The position numbers and the translations under genes were made by a program. The notes beneath the pieces are model-generated. The model made no database searches. It worked only from the letters and a program-made list of their open reading frames with translations, and was not told the DNA's origin. Positions 26,554 to 34,750 of a stretch of DNA of 64,000 nucleotides are shown here, piece after piece; the stretch's first letter is position 1, and each line of letters starts with the position of its first letter. The DNA lies in contig NZ_VEIO01000009.1 of NCBI RefSeq assembly GCF_007680605.1, forward strand, positions 149,502-213,501, given 5' to 3'. This DNA comes from Paenibacillus xylanexedens (GTDB taxonomy: Bacteria > Bacillota > Bacilli > Paenibacillales > Paenibacillaceae).

Positions 26554-27858
26554 TCAGATCAACATGTTGAACAGATTCAAGTTTTTGTTCAGCTCGGTGT
26601 AGGCGATACCTTTGCGGTTCATCCGTTCGATGAGTGGCTGGTAGTCTTCCTTGTACATGAGCTCGATGCCGACCAAGGCAGGGCCATTTTCCTTGTCATG
26701 TTTTTTCGTATATTCAAATCTGGCGATATCGTCATTCGGGCCGAGCACTTCCTCCAGAAACTCACGCAGCGCCCCCGCACGTTGCGGGAAATTCACCATG
26801 AAATAATATTTCAGACCTTCATAGATCAGAGAACGCTCTTTGATCTCCTGCATCCGGTCAATATCATTGTTACCGCCGCTGATCACACAAACTACCGTCT
26901 TGCCTGCGATCTGTTCCCGATATTGCTCCAGCGCAGCTACAGCCAGCGAGCCCGCAGGCTCCACCACGATAGCATTTTCGTTATATAATTCCAGAATGGT
27001 TGTGCAGGCTTTGCCTTCTGGCACCTTCACGATGTCATTCAGGATGTTGCTACAGATATCATAAGTCAAATCACCGACCCGTTTCACCGCTGCCCCATCC
27101 ACAAATTTATCGATATCATCCAGCGTAACCACTTGTTTGCGGAACATTGCTTCACTCATGGAAGCTGCTCCAAGCGGCTCAACGCCGATGATTTGTGTTT
27201 CAGGACTAACCGTTTTCATGTAGGTTCCTACCCCAGCCGCTAATCCGCCGCCGCCAATGGTGACAAATACATAGTCTGCATTCTCATCAAGGCTTTCCAT
27301 GATCTCCATCGCAACTGTACCGTTCCCTGCAATAATCTTAGGTGAATCAAACGGATGGATAAAGGTCATGCCCTGCTCGTCACATGCCCGCATCGCTTCC
27401 GCATACGCATCGTCATACGTATCACCGATCAGGACAACTTCTACATTATCGCCGCCAAAACGTCGTACCTGCTTCACTTTCTGGTTCGGTGTTGTGCTTG
27501 GCATAAAGATTTTGCCGTGAATGCCCAGTGCATTACAGCTAAAAGCCACTCCCTGTGCGTGGTTGCCGGCACTGGCGCAGACGATGCCTTTCTCCATTTC
27601 GGCAGGGGTCAGACTGCGTATCATATTGTAGGCCCCGCGAATTTTGAACGAACGCACCACCTGAAGGTCTTCCCGTTTCAGATACACATTACAGTTATAT
27701 TTAGCCGAAAGTACAGCATCCCGCTGTAGCGGCGTTCTGACAATCACTTCACGCAGCACATGGTGCGCGCGCACGATATCTTCCATGCCTACATGGACAT
27801 TTCTAGAACCTTCGTTTCCGGCTCCCGTTCCTGCTGTTTCTTGATTCTCTGGTTTCAT
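26554..27858 (-). CDS. ilvA: Threonine deaminase (biosynthetic) IlvA
   Basis: About 434 residues. A PLP-dependent fold II domain has KREDLQVVRSFKIRGAYN with the PLP lysine, SAGNHAQGVAFS, the Gly-rich loop TIGGGGLAAGVG and CVISGGNND. A C-terminal ACT-like regulatory domain follows from about 345 (YFMVNFPQRAGALREFLEEV). The enzyme makes 2-oxobutanoate for isoleucine and is expected to be controlled by isoleucine through the ACT-like part. The ATG at 27856-27858 follows GTGGAG; a start 13 codons upstream has no site. No T-box leader is visible in the 171 bp upstream. Confidence 0.93.
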   Translation of the reverse strand: MKPENQETAGTGAGNEGSRNVHVGMEDIVRAHHVLREVIVRTPLQRDAVLSAKYNCNVYLKREDLQVVRSFKIRGAYNMIRSLTPAEMEKGIVCASAGNHAQGVAFSCNALGIHGKIFMPSTTPNQKVKQVRRFGGDNVEVVLIGDTYDDAYAEAMRACDEQGMTFIHPFDSPKIIAGNGTVAMEIMESLDENADYVFVTIGGGGLAAGVGTYMKTVSPETQIIGVEPLGAASMSEAMFRKQVVTLDDIDKFVDGAAVKRVGDLTYDICSNILNDIVKVPEGKACTTILELYNENAIVVEPAGSLAVAALEQYREQIAGKTVVCVISGGNNDIDRMQEIKERSLIYEGLKYYFMVNFPQRAGALREFLEEVLGPNDDIARFEYTKKHDKENGPALVGIELMYKEDYQPLIERMNRKGIAYTELNKNLNLFNMLI

Positions 27859-28029
27859 CTGTCTCCACACTCCGCTTATATGGTCTAGCAATGTCATCCA
27901 TTGCTTTTTCTTTTTATTGTATCACTTTTGCTCTGTCCTTGCGCCGGGTAACGGAAGGAACAATCTTCTACTCACTATGGCGACTGTACTCAAATACTTC
28001 TCATTTCTCATTGTAAGGCTTTCTCACTC

Positions 28030-28896
28030 TTACTCCGTACCGCGTATCATTCGCATGATCTCATCGATGATCACTTCAGGATCTGTAAACATCACCATAT
28101 GACCGGAACGAGCTGCTTCAATCCATCTCGCATTGGCTAGCTTGCTTACCGTCTGACGGTGAGCTTCAACGATGGCAGGTCTGATTTTACGTTCTCCCTT
28201 GCCTGGCAAGGTACCTGAAATAATGCTAACTTCCGAATCTCCCAGCTGGGGAGGTTGCTCCTGTAGTCCCTTTAAATCTTGCAAAAATTTTTTTCCCTCC
28301 GCAGCCATCGTCCGAGCAGCTTGTACCGTAAAGTCCTCACGGCGGTGATCTGCTACAACATCGTCAGGCTGATTAAGAAAGTCTTTGATGCCAAGGAAAC
28401 GATACAGGCCCACACGAGCCAGAACTGGAATAAGTGTGCCATTAACCGCGAAACCCACCTTCGCCATACGGGAAAAATATAACTCACAATGCTCATCCGA
28501 CGGGTCAACAAGAATGATACCCTGCAGACGCGACAGGTTGCTAGCCGCCGCTACACGTACAATTGGCCCTCCCCAGCTATGCCCCACCAGAATAATCGGC
28601 CCCGGCCCCATCGCCGCTATCAGTTCATTCAGGTCTTCCGCAATCCGGGCGAGCGTGCGTGGAGAAGAATCAACATCACTTCGTCCCGCTCCTGCCCTGT
28701 CGTATACAACGGTACGTGCATGTTTCGCAATCGTCGGTACAACTAGCCCCCATGTAGATCTGGATACACCCATCCCCGACTCAAAAACGACCGTCACCTC
28801 TCCAGCGCCCTTCGACATGTAATGCAACTTGCGGCCATCCCGGGTCTGAATATATGCACTTGAACCCAACGTATGTAATCGAGCATCATTACTCAT
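28030..28896 (-). CDS. Alpha/beta hydrolase behind a Fur-like box
   Basis: About 288 residues. The alpha/beta hydrolase motifs are VVFESGMGVSRSTW (oxyanion), VVYDRAGAGRS, nucleophile elbow GHSWGG and terminal SGHMVMF histidine. The ATG at 28894-28896 has AAGGTG 6 nt ahead; the GTG seven codons upstream overlaps GGGAGG. The promoter carries a Fur-like box, so the enzyme may be induced by iron limitation, as are esterases that release iron from siderophores. That role is an inference; no siderophore gene is nearby. Confidence 0.78.
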   Translation of the reverse strand: MSNDARLHTLGSSAYIQTRDGRKLHYMSKGAGEVTVVFESGMGVSRSTWGLVVPTIAKHARTVVYDRAGAGRSDVDSSPRTLARIAEDLNELIAAMGPGPIILVGHSWGGPIVRVAAASNLSRLQGIILVDPSDEHCELYFSRMAKVGFAVNGTLIPVLARVGLYRFLGIKDFLNQPDDVVADHRREDFTVQAARTMAAEGKKFLQDLKGLQEQPPQLGDSEVSIISGTLPGKGERKIRPAIVEAHRQTVSKLANARWIEAARSGHMVMFTDPEVIIDEIMRMIRGTE

Positions 28897-28954
28897 TGCT
28901 TCACCTTCCCTCCCCACTGGTCCACAGTATCCCGTCTCTCATCACACTTCTAAA

Positions 28955-28982
28955 TGAAAATGATTATCAATTACTAATTATA
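28955..28982 (-). promoter_or_regulatory. Fur-like box overlapping the hydrolase promoter
   Basis: TGAAAATGATTATCA at 28955-28969 differs at one position from the Bacillus Fur consensus TGATAATNATTATCA. A perfect TATAAT on the minus strand lies at 28977-28982, so the box begins 7 bp downstream of the -10 and covers the likely transcription start, a repressing position. Confidence 0.6.
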
Positions 28983-28989
28983 CCTTTTT

Positions 28990-29030
28990 CCCTGTAAAAA
29001 AAGAACACCCGATCCATCATCGGATCGGGT
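28990..29030 (-). terminator. Intrinsic terminator of the GH3 gene
   Basis: On the minus strand CCCGATCC and GGATCGGG with a 6-nt loop are followed by TGTTCTTTTTTT. The promoter of the next hydrolase begins within the T-run. Confidence 0.85.
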
Positions 29031-29066
29031 CCTCCTTTCAGCCTTGCAGCATCGGGATAAAACTCT

Positions 29067-31367
29067 CTATCCGCGAATGCCGTGATCCTTGTTATTCATC
29101 TGATCCAGCAACTGATTCATCGCTTCCTCGGTCATCGCACCACCGCTAAAGGCCACAAGGGCACGCAGCGGCATATATTTCATCATCGCGTTCATCATGT
29201 CCGCATGGTCATTATCACCGGAATCGTCACCGCCGCCAAAACCGCTCGCTTCCTGAAATTGCTGCAAAGCCTGCTCAATCAGCTTTTTATTCTCGGGGTC
29301 GCGCTGAATATCGCCAAGGGTACTATTACGTGTATACGTTGGAATAAACGTGGCAGTAGACTCTACGCTTACCCGAGTCTGCATACGAATATCACGCGAA
29401 GAACTGCCCACCTGAATCTCGAACTCGCCAGTCTCAACATGCCAGTCTTTCATATCCACGTTGTAATACGCAAACGAACGCTTATTCAGCGTGAAACGAA
29501 CTATTTTGGACTCGCCAGCCTCCAGTGCCACCTTCGCAAAACCTTTCAGCTCCCGATCCGGACGAATCACCGTACTCTCGACGTCACTAACGTACAGCTG
29601 TACGATCTCTTTCCCTGCACGCTCTCCCGTATTGGTGACGCGTACTTGTACCTGCACCTCGTCCAGATCCGTTAGCGCCGTGCGATCTACCTGTAAATCG
29701 CCGTACTCAAACGTGGTATAACTCAAGCCGTATCCAAACGGGAACAGCGGCTCCAGTTCTTTTTTATCATAATAACGGTAACCGACGAAGATCCCCTCGC
29801 GATAATCCACACGATCTGCCTCACCAGGGAAGTTCAGATAGGACGGATTGTGGCTAAGCTTGGCCGGGAAGGTCTCTGCCAGTTTACCGGACGGGTTCAC
29901 CTCACCGTAGAGCAGATCGGCGACTGCGCCTCCTGCAGCCTGTCCGCCAAGATAAGCTTCAAGCACGGCTTGAACCTGCGGAAGCCAAGGCATCTCCACT
30001 GGAGAACCGTTGCTAAGCACAACCACTACACGGGACTGCACCTTGGCAACCTCTTCAATCAGTCGAATGTGGTTGTCCGGCAGACGCAGATGGGCACGGT
30101 CATACCCTTCGGATTCGTATCGATCCGGCAAACCCACACATACGATAGCTGTATCTGCTGCTTGCGCGGCTTGAACGGCTTCCTGCATCAGGGTGTCATC
30201 CACATCGTCCGCTTCAATCCGATAACCCGGTGCATACGAGATGCTCACCCCATTGCCTGCGACCTGAGTCATCTCATCCACAATATCGTCTACCTTGGTC
30301 GGATTGATATGGGAGCTGCCACCCCCTTGAAAGCGAGGTTTACGCGCAAAAGCACCTACGATAGCTACAGTGCCTTCGCGTTTTAGCGGAAGCAGCCCGG
30401 CCTCATTTTTCAACAAAACCATACTCTCGGAAGCGACTTTGCGTGCAAGCTGATGATGTTCCGTTTTATCGTAGGAAGCCCCTTCTTTCTTATGATCCAT
30501 CGCCTTGAAAATTAAGTTCAGCAAACGCTCCACCGCAAGATCCAGCTTGTCCATGGACAGCTTACCGTTCTCTACGGCATCGATCACCTTACGTTCTCCA
30601 ATACCACCGCTCGCCGGCATCTCCAGCTCCAGTCCTGCCGCAAGCGCATCTGCCCGCTCATTCACAGCGCCCCAGTCCGAGACAACCAGACCTTCATGGC
30701 CCCACTCATCCTTCAGAATGTCGGTCAGCAGCCACTCATTTTCACCCGCATACGTGCCGTTCACTTTGTTATAGGAACACATCACCGTCCATGGCTGTGC
30801 GTCCTTCACCGCCCCTTCGAAGCTGGCCAGATAAATCTCGCGTAGCGTCCGTTCGTCTACCACCGCATCAATCGACATACGGCGCTCTTCCTGGTTATTC
30901 ACTGCAAAGTGTTTGAGCGACGTACCCACGCCCTGGCTCTGCACACCCTGAATATGAGCGGCAGCCATCTGAGTGGATAACAACGGATCTTCGGAAAAAT
31001 ATTCAAAGTTTCGTCCACCCAATGGGGAACGTTTAATATTCACACCTGGCCCAAGCAGTACCGCCACATCTTCGGCCTGACATTCCTCACCCAAAGCTAT
31101 GCCCACCTGGCGCGCAAGCTCGGTATCCCACGAACTCGCCAGCCCTGCCGCAGACGGAAAACAGGTTGCAGGTACACTTGCAGTTAAACCCAGATGATCT
31201 GCACTGGTATCCTGTTTGCGCAATCCGTGGGGACCATCCGTTACCATAATAGATGGAATGCCGAGACGCTCCACCCCTTTCAGATGCCAAAAGTCGAGCC
31301 CTGAGCACATTCCCGCTTTTTCTTCCAGTGTCATCTGCCGTACCAAATCTTTGACGTTACGTTCCAC
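29067..31367 (-). CDS. Glycoside hydrolase family 3 beta-glucosidase
   Basis: 766 residues and cytoplasmic (no signal peptide). Domains in order: the GH3 TIM-like domain (MVTDGPHGLRKQ, KHFAVNNQEERRMSIDAVVDERTLREIY, nucleophile Asp in VVSDWGAVN), the C-terminal alpha/beta domain with VVVVLSNGSPVEMPW, and the fibronectin III-like domain (FPFGYGLSYTTFEY, then GERAGKEIVQLYV). A further 85-residue tail (from about 680) is rich in Gly, Asp and Met and unusual for the core family. It likely hydrolyses beta-linked gluco-oligosaccharides taken up by the cell. The start is GTG at 31365-31367 after GGAGGGG. Confidence 0.92.
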   Translation of the reverse strand: MERNVKDLVRQMTLEEKAGMCSGLDFWHLKGVERLGIPSIMVTDGPHGLRKQDTSADHLGLTASVPATCFPSAAGLASSWDTELARQVGIALGEECQAEDVAVLLGPGVNIKRSPLGGRNFEYFSEDPLLSTQMAAAHIQGVQSQGVGTSLKHFAVNNQEERRMSIDAVVDERTLREIYLASFEGAVKDAQPWTVMCSYNKVNGTYAGENEWLLTDILKDEWGHEGLVVSDWGAVNERADALAAGLELEMPASGGIGERKVIDAVENGKLSMDKLDLAVERLLNLIFKAMDHKKEGASYDKTEHHQLARKVASESMVLLKNEAGLLPLKREGTVAIVGAFARKPRFQGGGSSHINPTKVDDIVDEMTQVAGNGVSISYAPGYRIEADDVDDTLMQEAVQAAQAADTAIVCVGLPDRYESEGYDRAHLRLPDNHIRLIEEVAKVQSRVVVVLSNGSPVEMPWLPQVQAVLEAYLGGQAAGGAVADLLYGEVNPSGKLAETFPAKLSHNPSYLNFPGEADRVDYREGIFVGYRYYDKKELEPLFPFGYGLSYTTFEYGDLQVDRTALTDLDEVQVQVRVTNTGERAGKEIVQLYVSDVESTVIRPDRELKGFAKVALEAGESKIVRFTLNKRSFAYYNVDMKDWHVETGEFEIQVGSSSRDIRMQTRVSVESTATFIPTYTRNSTLGDIQRDPENKKLIEQALQQFQEASGFGGGDDSGDNDHADMMNAMMKYMPLRALVAFSGGAMTEEAMNQLLDQMNNKDHGIRG

Positions 31368-31524
31368 ATTAACCCCTCCAGTTCATGATATTCGTATAGT
31401 GTAGAAGCTATATACCAAGCATACTGCGTGAACTCTTACCTTTTCAAATCTTTACCCGTTTCATCACGTTTACATAACAGATGCGTTCATTGGATAAAGG
31501 CGAACGCTTCACTTTTCCAAAAAG

Positions 31525-31557
31525 CGAAAAAACAGCCCGATCTCACCGATCAGGCTG
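31525..31557 (-). terminator. Intrinsic terminator of the mhqED unit
   Basis: On the minus strand CAGCC, GATC and their complements form an interrupted stem around GGTGA, followed by TTTTTTCGC. Confidence 0.75.
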
Positions 31558-31627
31558 CCTGTGAACTTCTTATTATATGTCGATATATGCTACATCTCGT
31601 AATGCAATACATCCAAATTCCCAACCT

Positions 31628-32251
31628 TTAATAAGCCTGAGACTTATACCATGCTGCCGCAGCTTCCGCCTCGGTACGTGTCAGTTGATGGCCCTGACGT
31701 TCCCAATGCATATGCACATCGGCACCTGCCCCGCTCAGCAGGGAAGCCAATTCCTCCGTTTCACGTCTCGGCACAATCGGATCATTCTCTCCAGCACCGA
31801 TAAACACGGGCAGTCCTTTCAGATTAGGCAGCGTCAGTCCGCGAAGCGGCACCATCGGATGGTGAAGGATTGCTCCCTTGAATACATCTGCCTGATGGAA
31901 CATCAAACTTGCGGCAATGTTGGCACCATTGGAATAACCCAGGGCATACACGTTCGAACGGTCGAATCCATATTCCACCGCAGCGGCATCGATAAAGGCT
32001 CCCAGCTCTGCTGTCCGTGCAATCAGATCCTCTTCATCAAAGACACCTTCTGCAAGGCGGCGGAAGAAACGTGGCATCCCATTCTCGGACACGTTACCCC
32101 GTACCCCAAGAATCGCTGCCCCCGGAGCAATCATCTCCGCCAGTCCGATCAGATCATTCTCCGTTCCGCCTGTACCGTGGAGCAACAGTAATGTCGGTGC
32201 ATCTGGCTGCTTACCTGCTTTGTAGATATGTTTCATCGTCGATGTACTCAT
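31628..32251 (-). CDS. mhqD: Carboxylesterase MhqD-like (quinone-stress hydrolase)
   Basis: 207 residues of the phospholipase/carboxylesterase fold. Motifs are LLLLHGTGGTENDL, the nucleophile elbow GYSNGAN, acid region GAGENDPIVP and terminal QGHQLT histidine. It is encoded directly after a ring-cleaving dioxygenase with an ATGA overlap. This matches the mhqE-mhqD pair of Bacillus subtilis, which protects against methylhydroquinone and related electrophiles. The symbol rests on family plus gene order. Confidence 0.8.
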   Translation of the reverse strand: MSTSTMKHIYKAGKQPDAPTLLLLHGTGGTENDLIGLAEMIAPGAAILGVRGNVSENGMPRFFRRLAEGVFDEEDLIARTAELGAFIDAAAVEYGFDRSNVYALGYSNGANIAASLMFHQADVFKGAILHHPMVPLRGLTLPNLKGLPVFIGAGENDPIVPRRETEELASLLSGAGADVHMHWERQGHQLTRTEAEAAAAWYKSQAY

Positions 32252-33198
32252 GATTTAGAATCCCCTTTCCATTCCCGTACTTGAATTGGTGGCAGCAACT
32301 GTTCAATCTGCTCACGCTGTGGTTCGTACCAGTCAGGCAGCATCAATTTCTCACCCATCGTCTCTTGTGGTTCATCCCGTGCAAAGCCCGGAGGATCTGT
32401 AGCAATCTCGAACAAAATACCGCCTGGTTCCCGGAAATATACCGCATTGAAGTACTGGCGGTCAATCACGGGAGTTGGATGATACCCCGTTTGATCCAGG
32501 TCCTGTTGAATTTGTTCATGCTCCGTGTAATCTTTGGCACGCCATGCAATGTGGTGTACCGTTCCTGCACCACCGATACCGCGCTGGATACCTGTCGATT
32601 GAATATCGATGATCTGTCCCAGATCACCGCTCGCCCGCAGACGGATCAGGCCATTCTCTTCGCCAACCTGCTCCAGGCCAAGCTTGCTGACAAGCACATC
32701 CATCGTTTTCTCAGGCACGTGACTGTACAGTACCGCACCGCCAAAGCCTTTGATGGCATGCTCCGGTGTTACCCCGTTAAATGCCCACTGGCTTGGCTGA
32801 CCGCCTTCGCGCTCAACCAGTTCAAGGAGTAAGCCCCCTTTATCGAAAAAACGAATATAGTGTTCACCGAATCTGGTTTTATTTTCATATGGAATATCGA
32901 AGGAAGCAAGACGTTCTTTCCAGAAGGACAAGCTACCCATCGGTACGGCATAGACGGTAACCCCGGTCTGACCTGAGCCAATCACACCTCTTCTTGCATT
33001 CTTCTGCGGGAAAAAGGTAATGATCGTACCTGGAGCGCCTTGCTCATTACCATAGTACAAGTGATACACATCCGGTGCATCAAAGTTGATCGTTTTTTTC
33101 ACCAGTCTGAGTCCCAGTACACCTGCGTAAAAATCAACATTTTTCTGTGCGTCGTCTACAAAAGCCGTAATATGATGAATGCCTGAAGTTCTGAACAT
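32248..33198 (-). CDS. mhqE: Ring-cleaving dioxygenase of the glyoxalase fold (MhqE/MhqO-like)
   Basis: About 316 residues with two vicinal oxygen chelate (glyoxalase) halves: GIHHITAFVDDAQKNVDFYAG and later GTVHHIAWRAKDYTEHEQIQ. The metal-ligand motifs HH and REPGGILFEIATDPPGF are present. The pattern matches MhqA/MhqE/MhqO-type ring-cleaving dioxygenases. The ATG at 33196-33198 follows GGGAGTGGAG; a start 11 codons up overlaps a Fur/PerR-like box and lacks a site. Confidence 0.85.
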   Translation of the reverse strand: MFRTSGIHHITAFVDDAQKNVDFYAGVLGLRLVKKTINFDAPDVYHLYYGNEQGAPGTIITFFPQKNARRGVIGSGQTGVTVYAVPMGSLSFWKERLASFDIPYENKTRFGEHYIRFFDKGGLLLELVEREGGQPSQWAFNGVTPEHAIKGFGGAVLYSHVPEKTMDVLVSKLGLEQVGEENGLIRLRASGDLGQIIDIQSTGIQRGIGGAGTVHHIAWRAKDYTEHEQIQQDLDQTGYHPTPVIDRQYFNAVYFREPGGILFEIATDPPGFARDEPQETMGEKLMLPDWYEPQREQIEQLLPPIQVREWKGDSKS

Positions 33199-33221
33199 AA
33201 TCTCCACTCCCTTGGTTTGGT

Positions 33222-33236
33222 TTATAATCATTATCT
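33222..33236 (-). promoter_or_regulatory. Fur/PerR-like box in the mhqE leader
   Basis: The minus strand reads AGATAATGATTATAA, which matches 13 of 15 positions of both the Fur and PerR consensus. It lies about 24 bp upstream of the mhqE start codon, well downstream of the promoter at 33328-33356. Which regulator, if any, uses it cannot be decided by eye. Confidence 0.35.
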
Positions 33237-33300
33237 TGGTTGTTGTACATTTGTTTTATTTACTGCATCTGAGGATTTACTTCCTTTAGCCTTGCTATTT

Positions 33301-33356
33301 ATCTTTAAATTAAGATTCTTTAAATTCATATTAATCCATATGCGATCAATATGCAA
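33301..33356 (-). promoter_or_regulatory. Sigma-A promoter of mhqED with MarR-type inverted repeat
   Basis: On the minus strand TTGCAT (33351-33356) and TAATAT (33328-33333) are 17 bp apart. Just downstream, ATCTTTAAATTAAGAT (33301-33316) is an inverted repeat ATCTT-N6-AAGAT at about +5 to +20. The TTCTTTAAATT core is repeated next to it. Position and form fit a MarR-family repressor such as MhqR. Confidence 0.55.
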
Positions 33357-33448
33357 GTATTTATTTCAAAATTAAGATATTACGGTGGTAAACCTTAATT
33401 ACACTCGTTGTTTTTGTCAAAACGTATCGCTCTGAACTGCTTTTCACA

Positions 33449-33487
33449 TAAAAAAACAGGTCTCCGCACCGAAGTACGGGAACCTGT
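33449..33487 (-). terminator. Intrinsic terminator of the CorC/HlyC gene pair
   Basis: On the minus strand ACAGGT and ACCTGT close an imperfect stem and are followed by TTTTTTAT. Confidence 0.75.
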
Positions 33488-33621
33488 CTTTATATAAGAA
33501 TACAAATGAACGATTTCAAACTAAATACATCAAGCTGCGCTCATTCCCTTTTCCATAACCCTAACGGTACCAGCGTACTGGTACGTATATCCCACCAAAA
33601 CAAAACCTGCTTCTGGTCTTC

Positions 33622-34704
33622 TTACACCAATTTCAATTTCTTCGGTGGATTGACCAGATCCTTATGCTCGTATTCATCCTTGATATCCCCGACAATCTCT
33701 TCGAGAATATCCTCCATCGTCACCATTCCGATCGTTGCGCCTGCTTCGTCTTTGACAGAAGCGATATGCACACGGCTATGTTGCATTTGAACGAGCACAT
33801 CCTTGATCGGTGAACGCTCCGAGAAGCTCGGCATTGGGTGCATGAACGTGTTCATGCTGAACGTTCTGCCCGCAGCTACACTCGTTAACGTCTGTTTGGT
33901 ATTAATAAACCCGACAAAATGGTTTGCATCCCCGCCTGCAATGACAGGATATCTCGTATACTCATGCTGATTCAGCACTTCGATAATTTGATCCAGCGGC
34001 ATTTCTTTATTCAATGTAACGATTTTATTGCGGGGAATCATGATCTCCTGAAGCAACCGCTCATCAAAGGCAAAGATGTTTTTGAGATAGTCCAGCTCGG
34101 TTTGATTAATCTCACCGCTCTCATAACTTTGCGCCATAATCAGCTTTAGTTCCTCTTCGGAGTGAACCGTATCATGTCCTGCAGGTTTGATGCCGAAAAT
34201 GCCAAGTAATAAACGTGCTGCACCATTCAGCGCATAAATGAACGGATTCATAATCTTACCGAACCAGTAGAGCGGTGGTGCAAGCAACAACGTCATCTTT
34301 TCAGCAAATTGAATGGCAAGTGTCTTCGGTGCAAGCTCACCAATCACGACGTGCAGGAAGGTGATCACTGCCAGCGCAATACCGTAAGAAAGCACGGTGG
34401 ACAACGCAGCAGGCACTTCCAAACTCTGAAATAACGGATGTAACATCTTCTCTACGGTCGGTTCACCCAAGGCACCCAGTACGAGTGCTGTAATCGTAAT
34501 ACCCAGTTGACAGGCAGACAGATAATAATCCAGATTATGTGCCACTTTTTTGGCGACCACAGCTTTTTTGTTGCCTTCCGCGATCAATTGATCGATACGG
34601 GACATCCGCACTTTCAGAATAGCAAATTCGGCTCCTACGAAAAACGCGGTCAAACCGATAAATACAGCTACTAAAAATAAGTTTAAGGCTATTATTCCGT
34701 CCAA
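33622..34704 (-). CDS. CorC/HlyC family membrane protein, short form
   Basis: 360 residues. A DUF21 (CNNM) membrane domain with four hydrophobic segments (TAFFVGAEFAILKVR, DYYLSACQLGITITALVLG, FLHVVIGELAPKTLAIQ) is followed by a CBS pair (about 195-335) ending MVTMEDILEEIVGDI. The C-terminal CorC_HlyC domain present in the upstream paralog is missing: the protein stops 15 residues after the CBS pair. Family members act in Mg2+/Co2+ homeostasis. It is read from a TTG start (34702-34704); there is no nearby ATG. The strong GGAGG is 24 nt away, beyond a small hairpin. Confidence 0.85.
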   Translation of the reverse strand: MDGIIALNLFLVAVFIGLTAFFVGAEFAILKVRMSRIDQLIAEGNKKAVVAKKVAHNLDYYLSACQLGITITALVLGALGEPTVEKMLHPLFQSLEVPAALSTVLSYGIALAVITFLHVVIGELAPKTLAIQFAEKMTLLLAPPLYWFGKIMNPFIYALNGAARLLLGIFGIKPAGHDTVHSEEELKLIMAQSYESGEINQTELDYLKNIFAFDERLLQEIMIPRNKIVTLNKEMPLDQIIEVLNQHEYTRYPVIAGGDANHFVGFINTKQTLTSVAAGRTFSMNTFMHPMPSFSERSPIKDVLVQMQHSRVHIASVKDEAGATIGMVTMEDILEEIVGDIKDEYEHKDLVNPPKKLKLV

Positions 34705-34734
34705 TGATTTCCCTCAGGCGAGGGATTCACCTCC
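34702..34734 (-). promoter_or_regulatory. Shine-Dalgarno separated from TTG start by a 5-bp hairpin (paralog A)
   Basis: In transcript order: GGAGG, then UGAAU, then a stem CCCUC/GAGGG with a 4-nt loop, then AAAUCA, then the UUG start. Removing the hairpin leaves an 11-nt gap, near normal spacing. The same geometry occurs upstream of the second paralog (36086-36119) with a different fifth base pair. Confidence 0.7.
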
Positions 34735-34750
34735 ATTAAGTTTTGAAATG

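Noticed and set aside
27859..28029. T-box leader upstream of ilvA
   Set aside because: The gap is only 171 bp. No T-box sequence (TGGNACCGCG) or typical antiterminator stem is visible.
33566..33583. GTACCAG and CTGGTAC inverted repeat after the short CorC/HlyC gene
   Set aside because: Only 7 bp per arm, no T-run, and inside the 3' untranslated region. It was considered as an operator, but no promoter is near.
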